Positions 26,361-34,851 of a DNA stretch of 50,808 nt are shown here, piece after piece. The position numbers and the translations under genes were made by a program. Position 1 is the stretch's first letter, and each line of letters begins with the position of its first letter. Origin of the DNA: an uncultured Eubacterium sp. (GTDB lineage: Bacteria > Bacillota > Clostridia > Oscillospirales > Acutalibacteraceae); contig CALWVQ010000008.1 of the NCBI GenBank assembly GCA_944385025.1, positions 1 through 50,808 of the forward strand. The letters are read 5' to 3'. The notes beneath the pieces were generated by a model. The model had not been told where the DNA came from and ran no database searches. It saw only the letters and a program-made list of their open reading frames with translations.

Positions 26361-26573
26361 ATGTGCGTTGCATCACCGGGGAAGGTAATTGAAATTAACG
26401 GCGATAACGCTGTTATTGAATACAGCTCAAACAAAATCACAGCGAATAAGGGAATTGTTAACGTAGAGGTGGGCGACTATGTTTTGGTCCACGCGGGACT
26501 GATTATTCAGGTTCTCCCCGAAGACGAGGCAATGAATATGATTGATATATTTAAGGAGCTGGAAGAGCTTTAA
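26361..26573 (+). CDS. hypC: Hydrogenase assembly chaperone HypC
   Basis: Small chaperone (70 residues) that with HypD carries the Fe(CN)2CO unit and hands it to the large subunit EchE. It begins MCVASPGKV; Cys2 is the essential ligand after removal of Met. The rest is the small OB-like barrel, GDYVLVHAGLIIQVL, ending in an acidic helix. 2 nt after hypF and overlapping hypD by one base. Confidence 0.96.
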   Translation: MCVASPGKVIEINGDNAVIEYSSNKITANKGIVNVEVGDYVLVHAGLIIQVLPEDEAMNMIDIFKELEEL

Positions 26574-27613
26574 TGAATACTAAAGACATAGTTGAATTTT
26601 TAAGAGAGTATGACGGCGAACCCCTTTCATTTATGGAGGTTTGCGGAACTCATACAGCGGCTATAAGCGAAAATGCCATACCGTCTGTTATTAGTCCGAA
26701 AATAAGACTTATAAGCGGTCCCGGCTGTCCCGTATGCGTGACTGTTACAAGCTATATTGACAGGCTTATTGAGCTTTCCCTTGAGCCTAAAACCTGCATT
26801 GTGACCTTTGGTGATTTGGTAAGAGTGCCAGGATCAACGTCAAGCTTACAGGAGGCAAAGTCACAGGGCGGTCAAGTAAAAATCGTATACTCTCCTCTTG
26901 AGATTATTGAACTTGCAGAAAGCGACAAAAACACCGTGTTTGTTTTTGCGGCGGTGGGGTTTGAAACCACTACTCCCGTATATGCTGTTTTAATTGAAGA
27001 ATTAATACGAAAAGGCATTTCAAACGTAAAGCTTCTAACGGCGCTGAAAACTATGCCGCAGGCTATTGAAACGCTGTGCAACGGAGAAAATAAAATCGAC
27101 GGTTTTATTGCTCCGGGTCACGTCAGCGCAATAACAGGCTCGGATATTTTTACACCTTTAGCTGTAAAACACAATCTTCCCTTTGTGGTAAGCGGATTTG
27201 AGGGTGAAGAACTCATTGCCTCAATATACGCTCTCGTTAAGCTGAAGGGTCAGGGAAAGGTTTTAAATCTTTACGAGAGTGTAGTTACCCCTAAAGGAAA
27301 TCAAGAGGCTCAGAAGCTTGTGACAAAATATTTTGAGCCCTGCGACGCCCCTTGGCGAGGTATGGGAATTATAAAAAAATCAGGTTTGATACTGAAAGAG
27401 GAATACAGCCGATTTGATGCAGGCAGTAAAATGCTAAATGATGACAAGGCTAAAAATTCAGGCTGTAAATGCACGGAAATTATAACGGGATTAAAAAATC
27501 CTAACGAATGTCCCCTTTTCTCTAAAGTCTGCACTCCCGAAAATCCCCAAGGAGCCTGTATGGTGTCAAACGAGGGCGCCTGCTTTCACTACTACATAAA
27601 CAACAGAGGTTAA
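26573..27613 (+). CDS. hypD: Hydrogenase maturation protein HypD
   Basis: Scaffold on which the Fe(CN)2CO group is built together with HypC. 346 residues, normal. Conserved cysteine blocks: EVCGTHT (residues about 23-29), SGPGCPVCVT (about 48-57), GFETTTP, and the C-terminal [4Fe-4S] site with cysteines in GCKCTEI, NECPLF, KVCTP and GACMVSNEGACF (about 295-340). The start overlaps the hypC stop and hypE follows after 3 nt. Confidence 0.97.
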   Translation: MNTKDIVEFLREYDGEPLSFMEVCGTHTAAISENAIPSVISPKIRLISGPGCPVCVTVTSYIDRLIELSLEPKTCIVTFGDLVRVPGSTSSLQEAKSQGGQVKIVYSPLEIIELAESDKNTVFVFAAVGFETTTPVYAVLIEELIRKGISNVKLLTALKTMPQAIETLCNGENKIDGFIAPGHVSAITGSDIFTPLAVKHNLPFVVSGFEGEELIASIYALVKLKGQGKVLNLYESVVTPKGNQEAQKLVTKYFEPCDAPWRGMGIIKKSGLILKEEYSRFDAGSKMLNDDKAKNSGCKCTEIITGLKNPNECPLFSKVCTPENPQGACMVSNEGACFHYYINNRG

Positions 27614-27616
27614 ATT

Positions 27617-28597
27617 ATGAAAATTACTCTTGCTCACGGCAGCGGCGGTGAATCCACCTCCCGACTGATAGACAGCGTTTTTGCAAAATATTTTTCAAAT
27701 CCCGTACTCAATATGATGGAGGACAGCGCAGTAGTTTCGGGCAATGACAAAATTGCCGTAACTACAGACTCCTTTGTAGTTACACCCGTCATTTTTAGGG
27801 GCGGAGACATTGGCAGGCTTTCCGTCTGCGGAACGGTGAACGACCTGCTGATGAGAGGCGCTGTGCCTAAATACATTACATCTGCCTTTATTATTGAAGA
27901 GGGTGCTGATACCGATACCCTTGAAAAAATAGTAAAATCAATGGCGGATACTGCGAAAGAAGCAGGGGTAACCGTTATATGCGGTGATACAAAGGTAATT
28001 GAGGGTAACGGCGGAATTTACATTAACACCACGGGTGTGGGGTTTGTAAAGGCAAGCACAGACATAGTTTCCACCAACATAAGAGAGGGAGACGCAGTAG
28101 TGGTAAGCGGCACTATGGGCGACCACCACGCAACTATCCTTTCAGCCAGAATGGGTATTGAAAACAATATTGAAAGCGACAACGCACCTCTCGGCATAAT
28201 GGTACGTGAAATGCTGAAACAGGGCATTGAGCTTCACGCTATGAGAGATATTACAAGAGGCGGTCTTGGAACTGTTTTGAACGAACTGGCAAAAGCGTCT
28301 CACACAAACATTGAAATTGAAGAGAAAAAAATACCTGTAAGCGATGAGGTTAAGGCATTTGCAAAAATTTTAGGTTTAAACCTTATGCATATGGGAAACG
28401 AGGGTAAACTGGTTGCCTTTATGCCCTTTGAACAGGCTGAAAAAGCTGTTGAGATAATCAAAAACTGCCCATACGGCGAAAAAGCACAGATAATCGGCAG
28501 AGTAAAACACGGAAAAGGGGTAACGATGATAACCCCTTTAGGCGGCAAAAGACAGATAAACGTACTTTACGGCGAAGGACTTCCCAGAATTTGCTGA
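27617..28597 (+). CDS. hypE: Hydrogenase maturation protein HypE
   Basis: Dehydrates the thiocarboxamide on its own C-terminal cysteine to a thiocyanate and passes the cyanide to iron on HypC-HypD. 326 residues; PurM/AIR-synthase-like ATP-binding fold with LAHGSGGE at the start and GDTKVIEGN in the middle. The essential C-terminal PRIC is intact. It is the last gene of the operon. hypA and hypB (nickel insertion) are not here. No strong terminator follows; the next gene has its own promoter. Confidence 0.97.
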   Translation: MKITLAHGSGGESTSRLIDSVFAKYFSNPVLNMMEDSAVVSGNDKIAVTTDSFVVTPVIFRGGDIGRLSVCGTVNDLLMRGAVPKYITSAFIIEEGADTDTLEKIVKSMADTAKEAGVTVICGDTKVIEGNGGIYINTTGVGFVKASTDIVSTNIREGDAVVVSGTMGDHHATILSARMGIENNIESDNAPLGIMVREMLKQGIELHAMRDITRGGLGTVLNELAKASHTNIEIEEKKIPVSDEVKAFAKILGLNLMHMGNEGKLVAFMPFEQAEKAVEIIKNCPYGEKAQIIGRVKHGKGVTMITPLGGKRQINVLYGEGLPRIC

Positions 28598-28627
28598 TAA
28601 AATTTACGGACTATACATTTAATTTTG

Positions 28628-28656
28628 TTGATTTTATCCCTGTGTTATGATACGAT
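28628..28656 (+). promoter_or_regulatory. Promoter for the nfeD-like/SPFH pair
   Basis: TTGATT (28628-28633), 17-nt spacer, TACGAT (28651-28656), next to TATGAT. Medium quality. Confidence 0.4.
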
Positions 28657-28715
28657 AAAGTCATAATATGAATACTTTTTCATATTGATTTTATGTGATG
28701 ATAAGGGGGTTTTCG

Positions 28716-29168
28716 ATGGAAGAAAATATGATGCTCATAATTTGGGCAGCGGCAATTATAGCCTTTGGCGTTTTGGAGGCGGTAACTGCACAGCTTGTAT
28801 CCATTTGGTTTGTAATAGGCGCAATAGGCGCTTTTGTAGCGGCGCTGTTTGACGCATCAATAACGGTACAGGTAATTATTTTTATTGCGGTAACGATTGT
28901 TGCCCTTATTGTTACAAGACCTCTTGTTAAGAAATTTGTTCATCCGAAAAAGCAGGCTACAAATGCTGACAGAGTTCTAAACCAAAAAGGAATAGTTGTT
29001 GAGGAAATCAACAACATAAAAGCAACAGGTCAGGTTAAGGTTGACGGCAAGGTGTGGAGCGCCAGATCAACCGACAACAGCATAATTGACGTAAATGAAG
29101 AAATAATTATAAAAGAGATATCAGGCGTTAAACTGATTGTTGAAAGAACAAAAGTTTCAGTAAATTAA
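28716..29168 (+). CDS. NfeD-like membrane protein
   Basis: Short NfeD-family protein (150 residues) of the type encoded next to SPFH proteins. Three hydrophobic helices (about 5-24, 28-47, 50-72) are followed by an OB-fold domain (about 85-150) with the NfeD-type GxxVxxxG-x(3)-GQVKVDGKVWSA pattern. The ATG at 28716 is chosen because AAGGGGG lies 6 nt upstream; an upstream in-frame start would add residues without a ribosome-binding site. NfeD and SPFH proteins are thought to assemble together in membrane microdomains. There are 10 bp to the next gene. Confidence 0.85.
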   Translation: MEENMMLIIWAAAIIAFGVLEAVTAQLVSIWFVIGAIGAFVAALFDASITVQVIIFIAVTIVALIVTRPLVKKFVHPKKQATNADRVLNQKGIVVEEINNIKATGQVKVDGKVWSARSTDNSIIDVNEEIIIKEISGVKLIVERTKVSVN

Positions 29169-29178
29169 GGAGATTGTT

Positions 29179-30102
29179 ATGGCAGGTTTCATTATTATTG
29201 CAGTTGTTATTATTGCACTTATAGCTCTGATTTTAGCAAATATCAGAGTTGTTCCCCAATCAAAAGCTTACGTTATAGAAAGACTGGGTACTTATTTTGC
29301 CACTTGGGAGACAGGACTTCACGTAAAAGTTCCCTTTGTTGACAGAATCGCTAAAATCGTGTCATTAAAGGAACAGGTTGTTGATTTTAAGCCACAGCCC
29401 GTTATTACAAAAGATAACGTTACTATGCAGATAGATACGGTTGTATTTTTCCAGATAACCGATCCTAAGCTCTACACCTACGGTGTGGAAAGTCCCATTT
29501 CAGCTATTGAAAATCTTTCGGCTACCACACTTCGTAACATAATCGGTGAATTAGAGCTTGACGCTACTCTTACCTCTCGTGACACAATTAATGCTAAAAT
29601 CAGAGTTATTCTTGATGAGGCAACTGACCCGTGGGGTATAAAGGTAAACCGTGTTGAGCTTAAAAACATTATCCCTCCACGTGAAATTCAGGACGCAATG
29701 GAAAAGCAGATGAAAGCAGAGCGTGAAAGACGTGAAGCTATCCTTCGTGCAGAGGGTGAAAAGCAGTCAAGAATTCTTGTTGCAGAGGGTCACAAGGAGT
29801 CAAAAATCCTTGAGGCAGAGGCTGAAAAGCAGTCAGCAATTCTTCACGCAGAGGCTGTTAAAGAGGCTAAAATCCGTGAAGCTGAGGGTGAGGCTGCTGC
29901 AATCACCAAGGTACAGCAGGCTACCGCAGACGCTATTAAGCTTTTAAACGAGGCAAACGCCAACGACGCAGTTATTAAGATTAAGGCTCTTGAAGCTTTT
30001 GAAAAGGCTGCTAACGGTCAGGCTACCAAGATTATCATTCCGTCTGAAATTCAGGGTCTTGCAGGTCTTGCAGAGGGCGTTGTTGAGGCTGTAAAGAAAT
30101 AA
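29179..30102 (+). CDS. SPFH/Band 7 (stomatin-like, QmcA-type) membrane protein
   Basis: 307 residues: an N-terminal hydrophobic anchor (about 3-22), the SPFH domain (about 25-185, starting VPQSKAYVIERLGTYFATWETGLH and including RDTINAKIRVILDEATDPWGIKVNRVELK), then a charged helical region (about 186-245) made of imperfect AEGEKQS.IL-AE type repeats, expected to form a coiled coil, and a flexible C-terminus. Stomatin-like proteins form ring-shaped oligomers in the membrane and can influence proteolysis and envelope stress. Pairing with an NfeD-like partner is the classical arrangement. Role in this organism is inferred. Confidence 0.92.
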   Translation: MAGFIIIAVVIIALIALILANIRVVPQSKAYVIERLGTYFATWETGLHVKVPFVDRIAKIVSLKEQVVDFKPQPVITKDNVTMQIDTVVFFQITDPKLYTYGVESPISAIENLSATTLRNIIGELELDATLTSRDTINAKIRVILDEATDPWGIKVNRVELKNIIPPREIQDAMEKQMKAERERREAILRAEGEKQSRILVAEGHKESKILEAEAEKQSAILHAEAVKEAKIREAEGEAAAITKVQQATADAIKLLNEANANDAVIKIKALEAFEKAANGQATKIIIPSEIQGLAGLAEGVVEAVKK

Positions 30103-30183
30103 ACAGACAAGTAAGCATAAAAACTAAATAAATAATTCAAGCCACAAGAAAACTGTATTTTATTGTTTTTCACATAATTATTA

Positions 30184-30212
30184 TTGACTTTCGATAATTT
30201 TAATGTTATTAT
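30184..30212 (+). promoter_or_regulatory. Promoter for the membrane-anchored unknown
   Basis: TTGACT (30184-30189), 17-nt spacer, TATTAT (30207-30212); leader about 34 nt. Confidence 0.6.
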
Positions 30213-30252
30213 TCAAGTGTTAGACAGATATATTATCAAAGGCTGTGGTGTT

Positions 30253-31038
30253 ATGTGTAAAACAGAAAATCTTTCCCCTAAATCAAAGAGAAAGATTATT
30301 GCAGTTTTGCTTGTGGTTTTTGTTTTTGCCGTGTTATCGGCTGTGACAATTTCACACAATTTGCAGAATAATAGCGAAAAGCCTAAAATTGAATATAGCG
30401 ACGGAAAAAGCTACATTGAATACAAGGGTAAAATTTACAATTCATTCGGCTTTAACTCTCATCCCTACGAGTTTACAACTGATGAAAAGTTAGCTAAAAT
30501 AGACGCCTTTGTAAGCATATATTCCCTGCTTAACGACGAAAACGAATACTTTTTGTATGCATCAAATTGGCAGGACAGCAAGCTTTACACCTGTATTGAT
30601 AATTTTGAGGACAAGTACCCTTTCGGCGAATATAGAGCAGAACGTGTAACGGGAATCAAGCTGAAATGCGACATAGATATGAACGGTTATGAGGATTATT
30701 TTTGCACAGATAAAAAGTTTATTGACCTTATACTTAATGCTCCCGACTACTCAGACGGCACTAAAGCAAGCCACCCTTTAAAAGCGTCGGCAGGCTTTAC
30801 AACAGATATTTACGTATACGAGGATAATTTGCCTGTTTCCGTCTGCCGTTTGGGTCATCTGGCATATTACGAAGACAAATGGATATTTGTTGACAGAAAC
30901 GTAAAGTTTGAGGGAAAGGCAAACAGTAATATTGACACACGAACTTTTACAGGTATTGTAATAACTGACGAATACGCTGTAAATATGCTTAACGAATACA
31001 GCGATAAATACTTTTCATATATAAAAGAAGAGCAGTAG
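30253..31038 (+). CDS. Membrane-anchored extracytoplasmic protein of unknown function
   Basis: Not recognised. From ATG 30253 it has 261 residues: a short basic N-terminus (SPKSKRKK-like), one hydrophobic helix (about 15-34), then a soluble region expected outside the cell, rich in Tyr, Asp and Lys. Three cysteines in the middle (in LYTCIDNF, LKCDIDMN and YFCTDKK) and one later (SVCRLGH) could form disulfides. No signal-peptidase site or lipobox was seen, so it is probably anchored. The ribosome-binding site is weak (AAAGG about 9 nt upstream). It has its own promoter and seems to be a single gene. Confidence 0.6.
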   Translation: MCKTENLSPKSKRKIIAVLLVVFVFAVLSAVTISHNLQNNSEKPKIEYSDGKSYIEYKGKIYNSFGFNSHPYEFTTDEKLAKIDAFVSIYSLLNDENEYFLYASNWQDSKLYTCIDNFEDKYPFGEYRAERVTGIKLKCDIDMNGYEDYFCTDKKFIDLILNAPDYSDGTKASHPLKASAGFTTDIYVYEDNLPVSVCRLGHLAYYEDKWIFVDRNVKFEGKANSNIDTRTFTGIVITDEYAVNMLNEYSDKYFSYIKEEQ

Positions 31039-31083
31039 AAAAAGTCAAATTACAAATTTCTACACGCTGGAGGATGTCGAGAA

Positions 31084-31179
31084 ATGGAACTGAATTATGT
31101 TTTTTGCGAGTGGGTGCTGTACAATGGTACCGCCCCCGAGCAAAAGACAGAAAACGCACAAAAGTGGCTGAAATATTGA
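31084..31179 (+). CDS. Possible 31-residue peptide
   Basis: ATG 31084 follows GGAGG at about 10 nt and opens a frame of 31 codons encoding a peptide that begins MELNYVFCEWVLYNG and ends WLKY; the stop lies in the terminator hairpin. No known family was recognised. A second frame, ATG 31075 to the stop at 31195, encodes a very basic 40-residue peptide (with WYRPRAKDRKR), and both cannot be equally real. The GC-rich base composition differs from the neighbourhood. It could equally be a conserved non-coding element. Weakly supported. Confidence 0.25.
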   Translation: MELNYVFCEWVLYNGTAPEQKTENAQKWLKY

Positions 31180-31200
31180 ATTTCAGCCACTTTTAAATTT
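31160..31200 (+). terminator. Strong hairpin after the GC-rich island
   Basis: A perfect 15-bp stem, AAAAGTGGCTGAAAT (31160-31174) with ATTTCAGCCACTTTT (31180-31194), loop ATTGA, followed by AAATTTTTATTT. Likely terminates transcripts from the gene at 30253 and the island. Confidence 0.75.
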
Positions 31201-31301
31201 TTATTTAAACAAATATTCTGCCTTTTTATATTTTGTTTGATAAATAAACTTTTTAAAATAATAGAACTTGTGCGTGGTTCAGACCATTTTAACGACAAAC
31301 T

Positions 31302-31332
31302 AAGAGCAGTAGATATAAAATCTACTGCTCTT
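31302..31332 (-). terminator. Terminator of the APH-like kinase gene
   Basis: A 13-bp stem, AAGAGCAGTAGAT / ATCTACTGCTCTT, with a 5-nt loop, 12 bp after the minus-strand stop codon. The T-run beyond it is weak (AGTTTGTC). Confidence 0.6.
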
Positions 31333-31343
31333 TGATTTAAGTC

Positions 31344-32084
31344 TTACTGGAAGTCGAATACGTTTACCCAAGAATCAAGGAGATCCTGCTCCTCAGGTAC
31401 GTTCTTTGTGCTTTGTGAGCAAGCAACAATCGGCATCCACTGCTGCACAAGCTGCTTTGGAATATCAGCCTTTTTACAGAAAAGGTTAAGATATTTTTCA
31501 GCCAAATCCTTTTCACCGCGAAGAGTGAATGTAAGGTATGTTCTTGCAGCGTCTGCTGAAGCATTGCCCTGTGTAGCGTGTGCCCAGTCAACGATATAAT
31601 ACTCACCGTCAGGAGTTACAATTATATTTGAAGGGCAATAATCGCCGTGAAGCACCTTTGTATGCTTTTTCATACCTGCAACTCTGTTATGGAGGTCATA
31701 ACGAAGGGTTGCGTCATACTTTGACGCGCTGATTTTAGTCTGCATTTTATCCTTAAGTCTGCTGAGGAGAGGACACTTCTTTGAATGAATTTCAAGCTGA
31801 AGGTCAACGAATTTTTCCATATACTCGTCTTCCTTTGCAGGATTTTCCTTCATAAGCTCACTGAGTGATTTGCCCTCAATATACTCTCTTGTAATAGCCC
31901 AGCCCTCATCGGTTTTTTTAACGTCAAGAAGCTTTGGAATTTTAAGACCGATTTCCTCAACTCTTGCGTTATTAAGGGCATCGTTTAAAACCTCTGCTTT
32001 TGAGAAGCTGTCGTCAAAAACTTTAATAAGTTTGTCGCCGTCACGGTAAAACTTTTTATTATCTCTTTCTTTAATAAGTTCCAT
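31344..32084 (-). CDS. APH-like phosphotransferase (Fb_sc_TIGR02172-type kinase)
   Basis: A small protein-kinase-fold enzyme of the aminoglycoside phosphotransferase superfamily, 246 residues. The catalytic loop is LHGDYCPSNIIV (residues about 140-151; Asp in HGDxxPxN) and the metal-binding aspartate is in YIVDWAHATQG (about 158-168). EYIEGKSLSELM earlier in the chain is the hinge region. Members in gut Clostridia usually phosphorylate unknown small molecules; there is no sign of an antibiotic-resistance cassette or a mobile context. Single gene with a consensus promoter between it and adhE. Confidence 0.8.
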   Translation of the reverse strand: MELIKERDNKKFYRDGDKLIKVFDDSFSKAEVLNDALNNARVEEIGLKIPKLLDVKKTDEGWAITREYIEGKSLSELMKENPAKEDEYMEKFVDLQLEIHSKKCPLLSRLKDKMQTKISASKYDATLRYDLHNRVAGMKKHTKVLHGDYCPSNIIVTPDGEYYIVDWAHATQGNASADAARTYLTFTLRGEKDLAEKYLNLFCKKADIPKQLVQQWMPIVACSQSTKNVPEEQDLLDSWVNVFDFQ

Positions 32085-32103
32085 AATAAAACCCCCTACT
32101 TAA

Positions 32104-32132
32104 ATTATAAGCGAATGTTGTTATTAATTCAA
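32104..32132 (-). promoter_or_regulatory. Promoter for the APH-like kinase
   Basis: Minus strand TTGAAT (32132-32127), 17-nt spacer, TATAAT (32109-32104), just beyond the adhE stop codon. Confidence 0.65.
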
Positions 32133-32136
32133 GCAA

Positions 32137-34734
32137 TTATTTGCCGTAGTATGCTCTTAAATACATATCCTTAATTTCGCTCATAAGAGGAAGTCTTGGA
32201 TTTGCGCCTGTGCACTGGTCGTCAAATGCCTGCTCTACCATATCGTCAAGAGTATCAAGGAAGTACTTTTCATCAATACCGTAATCCTTAATGCACTTCT
32301 TAATGCCGCAGTATTCTTTAAGTTCCTCAATCTTCTTCATAAGACCCTTGAGCTTATCCTCATCTGTTCTGCCTTTAACGCCGAGAGCGTCTGCAACCTG
32401 TGCATAACGAGCAAGTGTCTTTGGATAATCATACTGGCTGAAAGTACCCATCTTTGCAGGAACCTCTGCAGCGTTGAACTCAAGAACGTAGTTAATCATA
32501 AGTGCGTTTGCAACACCGTGAGGAAGGTGATGGAAAGCGCCAAGCTTATGAGCCATTGAGTGACATACGCCCAGGAATGCGTTTGCAAATGCCATACCTG
32601 CCATTGTAGCGGCGTTAGCCATCTTCTCTCTTGCAACCGGATCGTTAGGACCGTTGTCGTATGCTCTTGGGAGATACTCAAAGATGTTCTTAAGAGCCTC
32701 AATTGCAAGACCGTCTGTATACTCTGTTGCCATCATAGAAGCATAAGCCTCAAGAGCGTGTGTAACAGCGTCGATACCTGATGCGGCAGTAAGTCCCTTT
32801 GGTGCGCTCATATGAAGGTCAGCGTCAACGATTGCCATATTAGGCATAAGCTGATAATCGGCAAGAGGATATTTAACACCTGTTTTTTCGTCGGTAATAA
32901 CTGCAAAAGGAGTTACCTCTGAACCTGTACCTGCTGATGTAGGAACAGCAATAAAGTAAGCCTTTTCGCCCATCTTGGGGAATGTATAAACTCTCTTTCT
33001 GATATCCATAAATCTCATTGCAAGATCGAAGAAATCAGCGTCCGGATGCTCATAGAGTACCCACATAATCTTTGCTGCGTCCATTGCAGAACCGCCGCCC
33101 ACAGCAATAATGCAGTCAGGCTGGAATGCGTTAATCTGGGCAACACCCTCTTTTGCACAAGCAAGTGTGGGGTCCGGAGCAACATTGAAGAATGTTGAGT
33201 GAACAATGCCCATAGAATCAAGCTTATCGGTAATAGGCTTTGTGTAGCCGTTATTGTAAAGGAATGAGTCGGTTACGATAAATACCTTTTTCTTGCCCAT
33301 AACTGTTCCCAGCTCGTCAAGTGCAACAGGGAGACAGCCTTTTTTGATATATACCTTTTCAGGTGCTCTGAACCAAAGCATATTTTCCCTTCTTTCTGCA
33401 ACAGTCTTGATATTGATAAGGTGCTTTACGCCAACGTTTTCTGATACTGAGTTACCGCCCCAAGAACCGCAGCCAAGGGTAAGTGACGGAGCAAGATTGA
33501 AGTTGTAAAGATCACCGATACCGCCCTGTGAAGAAGGAGTATTTACAAGAATACGGCAGGTCTTCATACGAGCTGCAAACTTGTTAATCTTATCTCTTTC
33601 GGTTGTTTCATTAAGATAGATTGATGATGTATGACCGTAACCGCCGTCAGCAATAAGCTGTTCAGCCTTTGCAAGAGCGTCGTCAAAATTCTCGCTCTTA
33701 TACATAGCAAGAACAGGTGAAAGCTTTTCGTGAGCAAATTCCTCGCTGATGTCAACGCTTTCAACCTCGCCGATAAGGATTTTTGTATCCTCAGGAACCT
33801 TAACTCCTGCAAGTGCAGCGATTGTTACAGGCTTTTGACCAACGATTTTTGCGTTAAGAGCGCCGTTAATAATGATTGTTTTACGAACCTTGTCGATTTC
33901 CTTATCTTTGAGAAAATAACAACCGCGGTCCTCAAACTCTTTACGAACTGCTTTATAAATCTTCTTGTCAACGATACAGGACTGCTCTGATGCACAAATC
34001 ATACCGTTATCAAATGTCTTTGAATGGATAATTGAGTTAACTGCCTTGAGGATGTCAGCGCTTTCATCAATAATTGCAGGAGTGTTACCTGCACCAACAC
34101 CAAGTGCCGGCTTACCGCTTGAATAAGCAGCGTGAACCATTCCGGGTCCGCCTGTTGCAAGGATAATATCTGCCTCCTTCATAAGAAGGTTAGTCATATC
34201 AAGTGACGGAGCGTCAATCCAAGAAATAATATTTTCAGGAGCGCCTGCCTTAACAGCAGCCTCAAGAACGATTTTAGCAGCCTCTGCTGTTGATTTCTTT
34301 GCTCTTGGGTGAGGAGAAATGATAATACCGTTTCTTGTTTTAAGAGCAATAAGTGTTTTAAATATTGCTGTTGATGTTGGGTTTGTTGTAGGGATAACTG
34401 CTGCGATAACGCCGATAGGCTCTGCAATTTTCATTGTTCCATATGCTTTATCCTCTTCGATAACGCCGCAGGTCTTTGTGTTCTTATACTTATTATATAT
34501 ATACTCTGCTGCGTAGTGGTTTTTGATAATCTTATCTTCTACTACGCCCATTCCTGTTTCCTCTACTGCCATTTTAGCAAGAGGAATTCTTGCCATATTA
34601 GCTGCTTTTGCCGCCTCAAAGAAAATTTTGTCAACCTGTTCCTGTGTGTAGGTTGCAAACTCTCTCTGCGCTGCCTTTACCTTGGCAAGCTCTGCTTCAA
34701 GTTTTTCAACACTGTCAATAATTTCTTTTGCCAT
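32137..34734 (-). CDS. adhE: Bifunctional acetaldehyde-CoA/alcohol dehydrogenase
   Basis: Reduces acetyl-CoA to acetaldehyde and then to ethanol with two NADH, the main ethanol and NADH outlet. 865 residues from ATG 34734 (GGAGG 8 nt upstream), the normal size. Residues 1-440 are the CoA-acylating aldehyde dehydrogenase with catalytic Cys at about 247 (GMICASEQS) and GVGAGNTPA. Residues 450-865 are the iron alcohol dehydrogenase: GGGSAMDAAK, TSAGTGSEVTPFAVITD, and iron-binding histidines in GVCHSMAHKLGAFHHLPHG. AdhE polymers (spirosomes) form via the linked domains. Monocistronic, with a promoter and a Rex operator upstream. Intact. Confidence 0.98.
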   Translation of the reverse strand: MAKEIIDSVEKLEAELAKVKAAQREFATYTQEQVDKIFFEAAKAANMARIPLAKMAVEETGMGVVEDKIIKNHYAAEYIYNKYKNTKTCGVIEEDKAYGTMKIAEPIGVIAAVIPTTNPTSTAIFKTLIALKTRNGIIISPHPRAKKSTAEAAKIVLEAAVKAGAPENIISWIDAPSLDMTNLLMKEADIILATGGPGMVHAAYSSGKPALGVGAGNTPAIIDESADILKAVNSIIHSKTFDNGMICASEQSCIVDKKIYKAVRKEFEDRGCYFLKDKEIDKVRKTIIINGALNAKIVGQKPVTIAALAGVKVPEDTKILIGEVESVDISEEFAHEKLSPVLAMYKSENFDDALAKAEQLIADGGYGHTSSIYLNETTERDKINKFAARMKTCRILVNTPSSQGGIGDLYNFNLAPSLTLGCGSWGGNSVSENVGVKHLINIKTVAERRENMLWFRAPEKVYIKKGCLPVALDELGTVMGKKKVFIVTDSFLYNNGYTKPITDKLDSMGIVHSTFFNVAPDPTLACAKEGVAQINAFQPDCIIAVGGGSAMDAAKIMWVLYEHPDADFFDLAMRFMDIRKRVYTFPKMGEKAYFIAVPTSAGTGSEVTPFAVITDEKTGVKYPLADYQLMPNMAIVDADLHMSAPKGLTAASGIDAVTHALEAYASMMATEYTDGLAIEALKNIFEYLPRAYDNGPNDPVAREKMANAATMAGMAFANAFLGVCHSMAHKLGAFHHLPHGVANALMINYVLEFNAAEVPAKMGTFSQYDYPKTLARYAQVADALGVKGRTDEDKLKGLMKKIEELKEYCGIKKCIKDYGIDEKYFLDTLDDMVEQAFDDQCTGANPRLPLMSEIKDMYLRAYYGK

Positions 34735-34757
34735 TTGAAAGACCTCCATAATAATAT

Positions 34758-34775
34758 TTGTTAATAAATTAACAA
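34758..34775. promoter_or_regulatory. Rex operator in the adhE leader
   Basis: TTGTTAATAAATTAACAA fits the clostridial Rex box TTGTTAANNNNTTAACAA at every fixed position. It lies 13 nt downstream of the -10 box and 9 nt upstream of the ribosome-binding site, where bound Rex would block transcription until NADH rises. Rex control of adhE is well known in Clostridia. Confidence 0.85.
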
Positions 34776-34788
34776 TTTATTTGTCACT

Positions 34789-34817
34789 ATAATAATCCTT
34801 ATTATTTGCTTTTTCAA
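34789..34817 (-). promoter_or_regulatory. Promoter for adhE
   Basis: Minus strand TTGAAA (34817-34812), 17-nt spacer, TATTAT (34794-34789). The predicted start is near 34782. Confidence 0.7.
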
Positions 34818-34851
34818 TATTATTCATGTAATTTCTATATTTATCATAAAA

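Larger units (their letters stand above)
31039..31343. other. Intergenic region with a GC-rich island and two hairpins
   Basis: A 305-bp gap. The stretch 31065-31145 is much richer in G+C than its flanks and contains overlapping open frames with a GGAGG site. A 15-bp hairpin (31160-31194) follows, then A+T-rich DNA and a second hairpin (31302-31332). The rest (31200-31300) shows nothing I can name. Confidence 0.6.

Noticed and set aside
29690..29930. DNA repeat in the SPFH gene.
   Set aside because: The similarity is of protein coiled-coil repeats (AEGE/EAEA) with degenerate codons, not a DNA repeat element.
31130..31145. TGGTACCGCC resembles the antiterminator core of a T-box riboswitch.
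   Set aside because: There is no Stem I, the following terminator does not use this sequence, and no amino-acid gene follows on that strand.
31344..32084. Aminoglycoside-resistance gene.
   Set aside because: It has the kinase fold but belongs to the chromosomal TIGR02172-like group, with no cassette, integron or mobile-element context.
32137..34734. Long open frames on both strands within adhE, pflB and argG.
   Set aside because: They lack ribosome-binding sites and recognisable sequence and reflect codon bias of the real genes.
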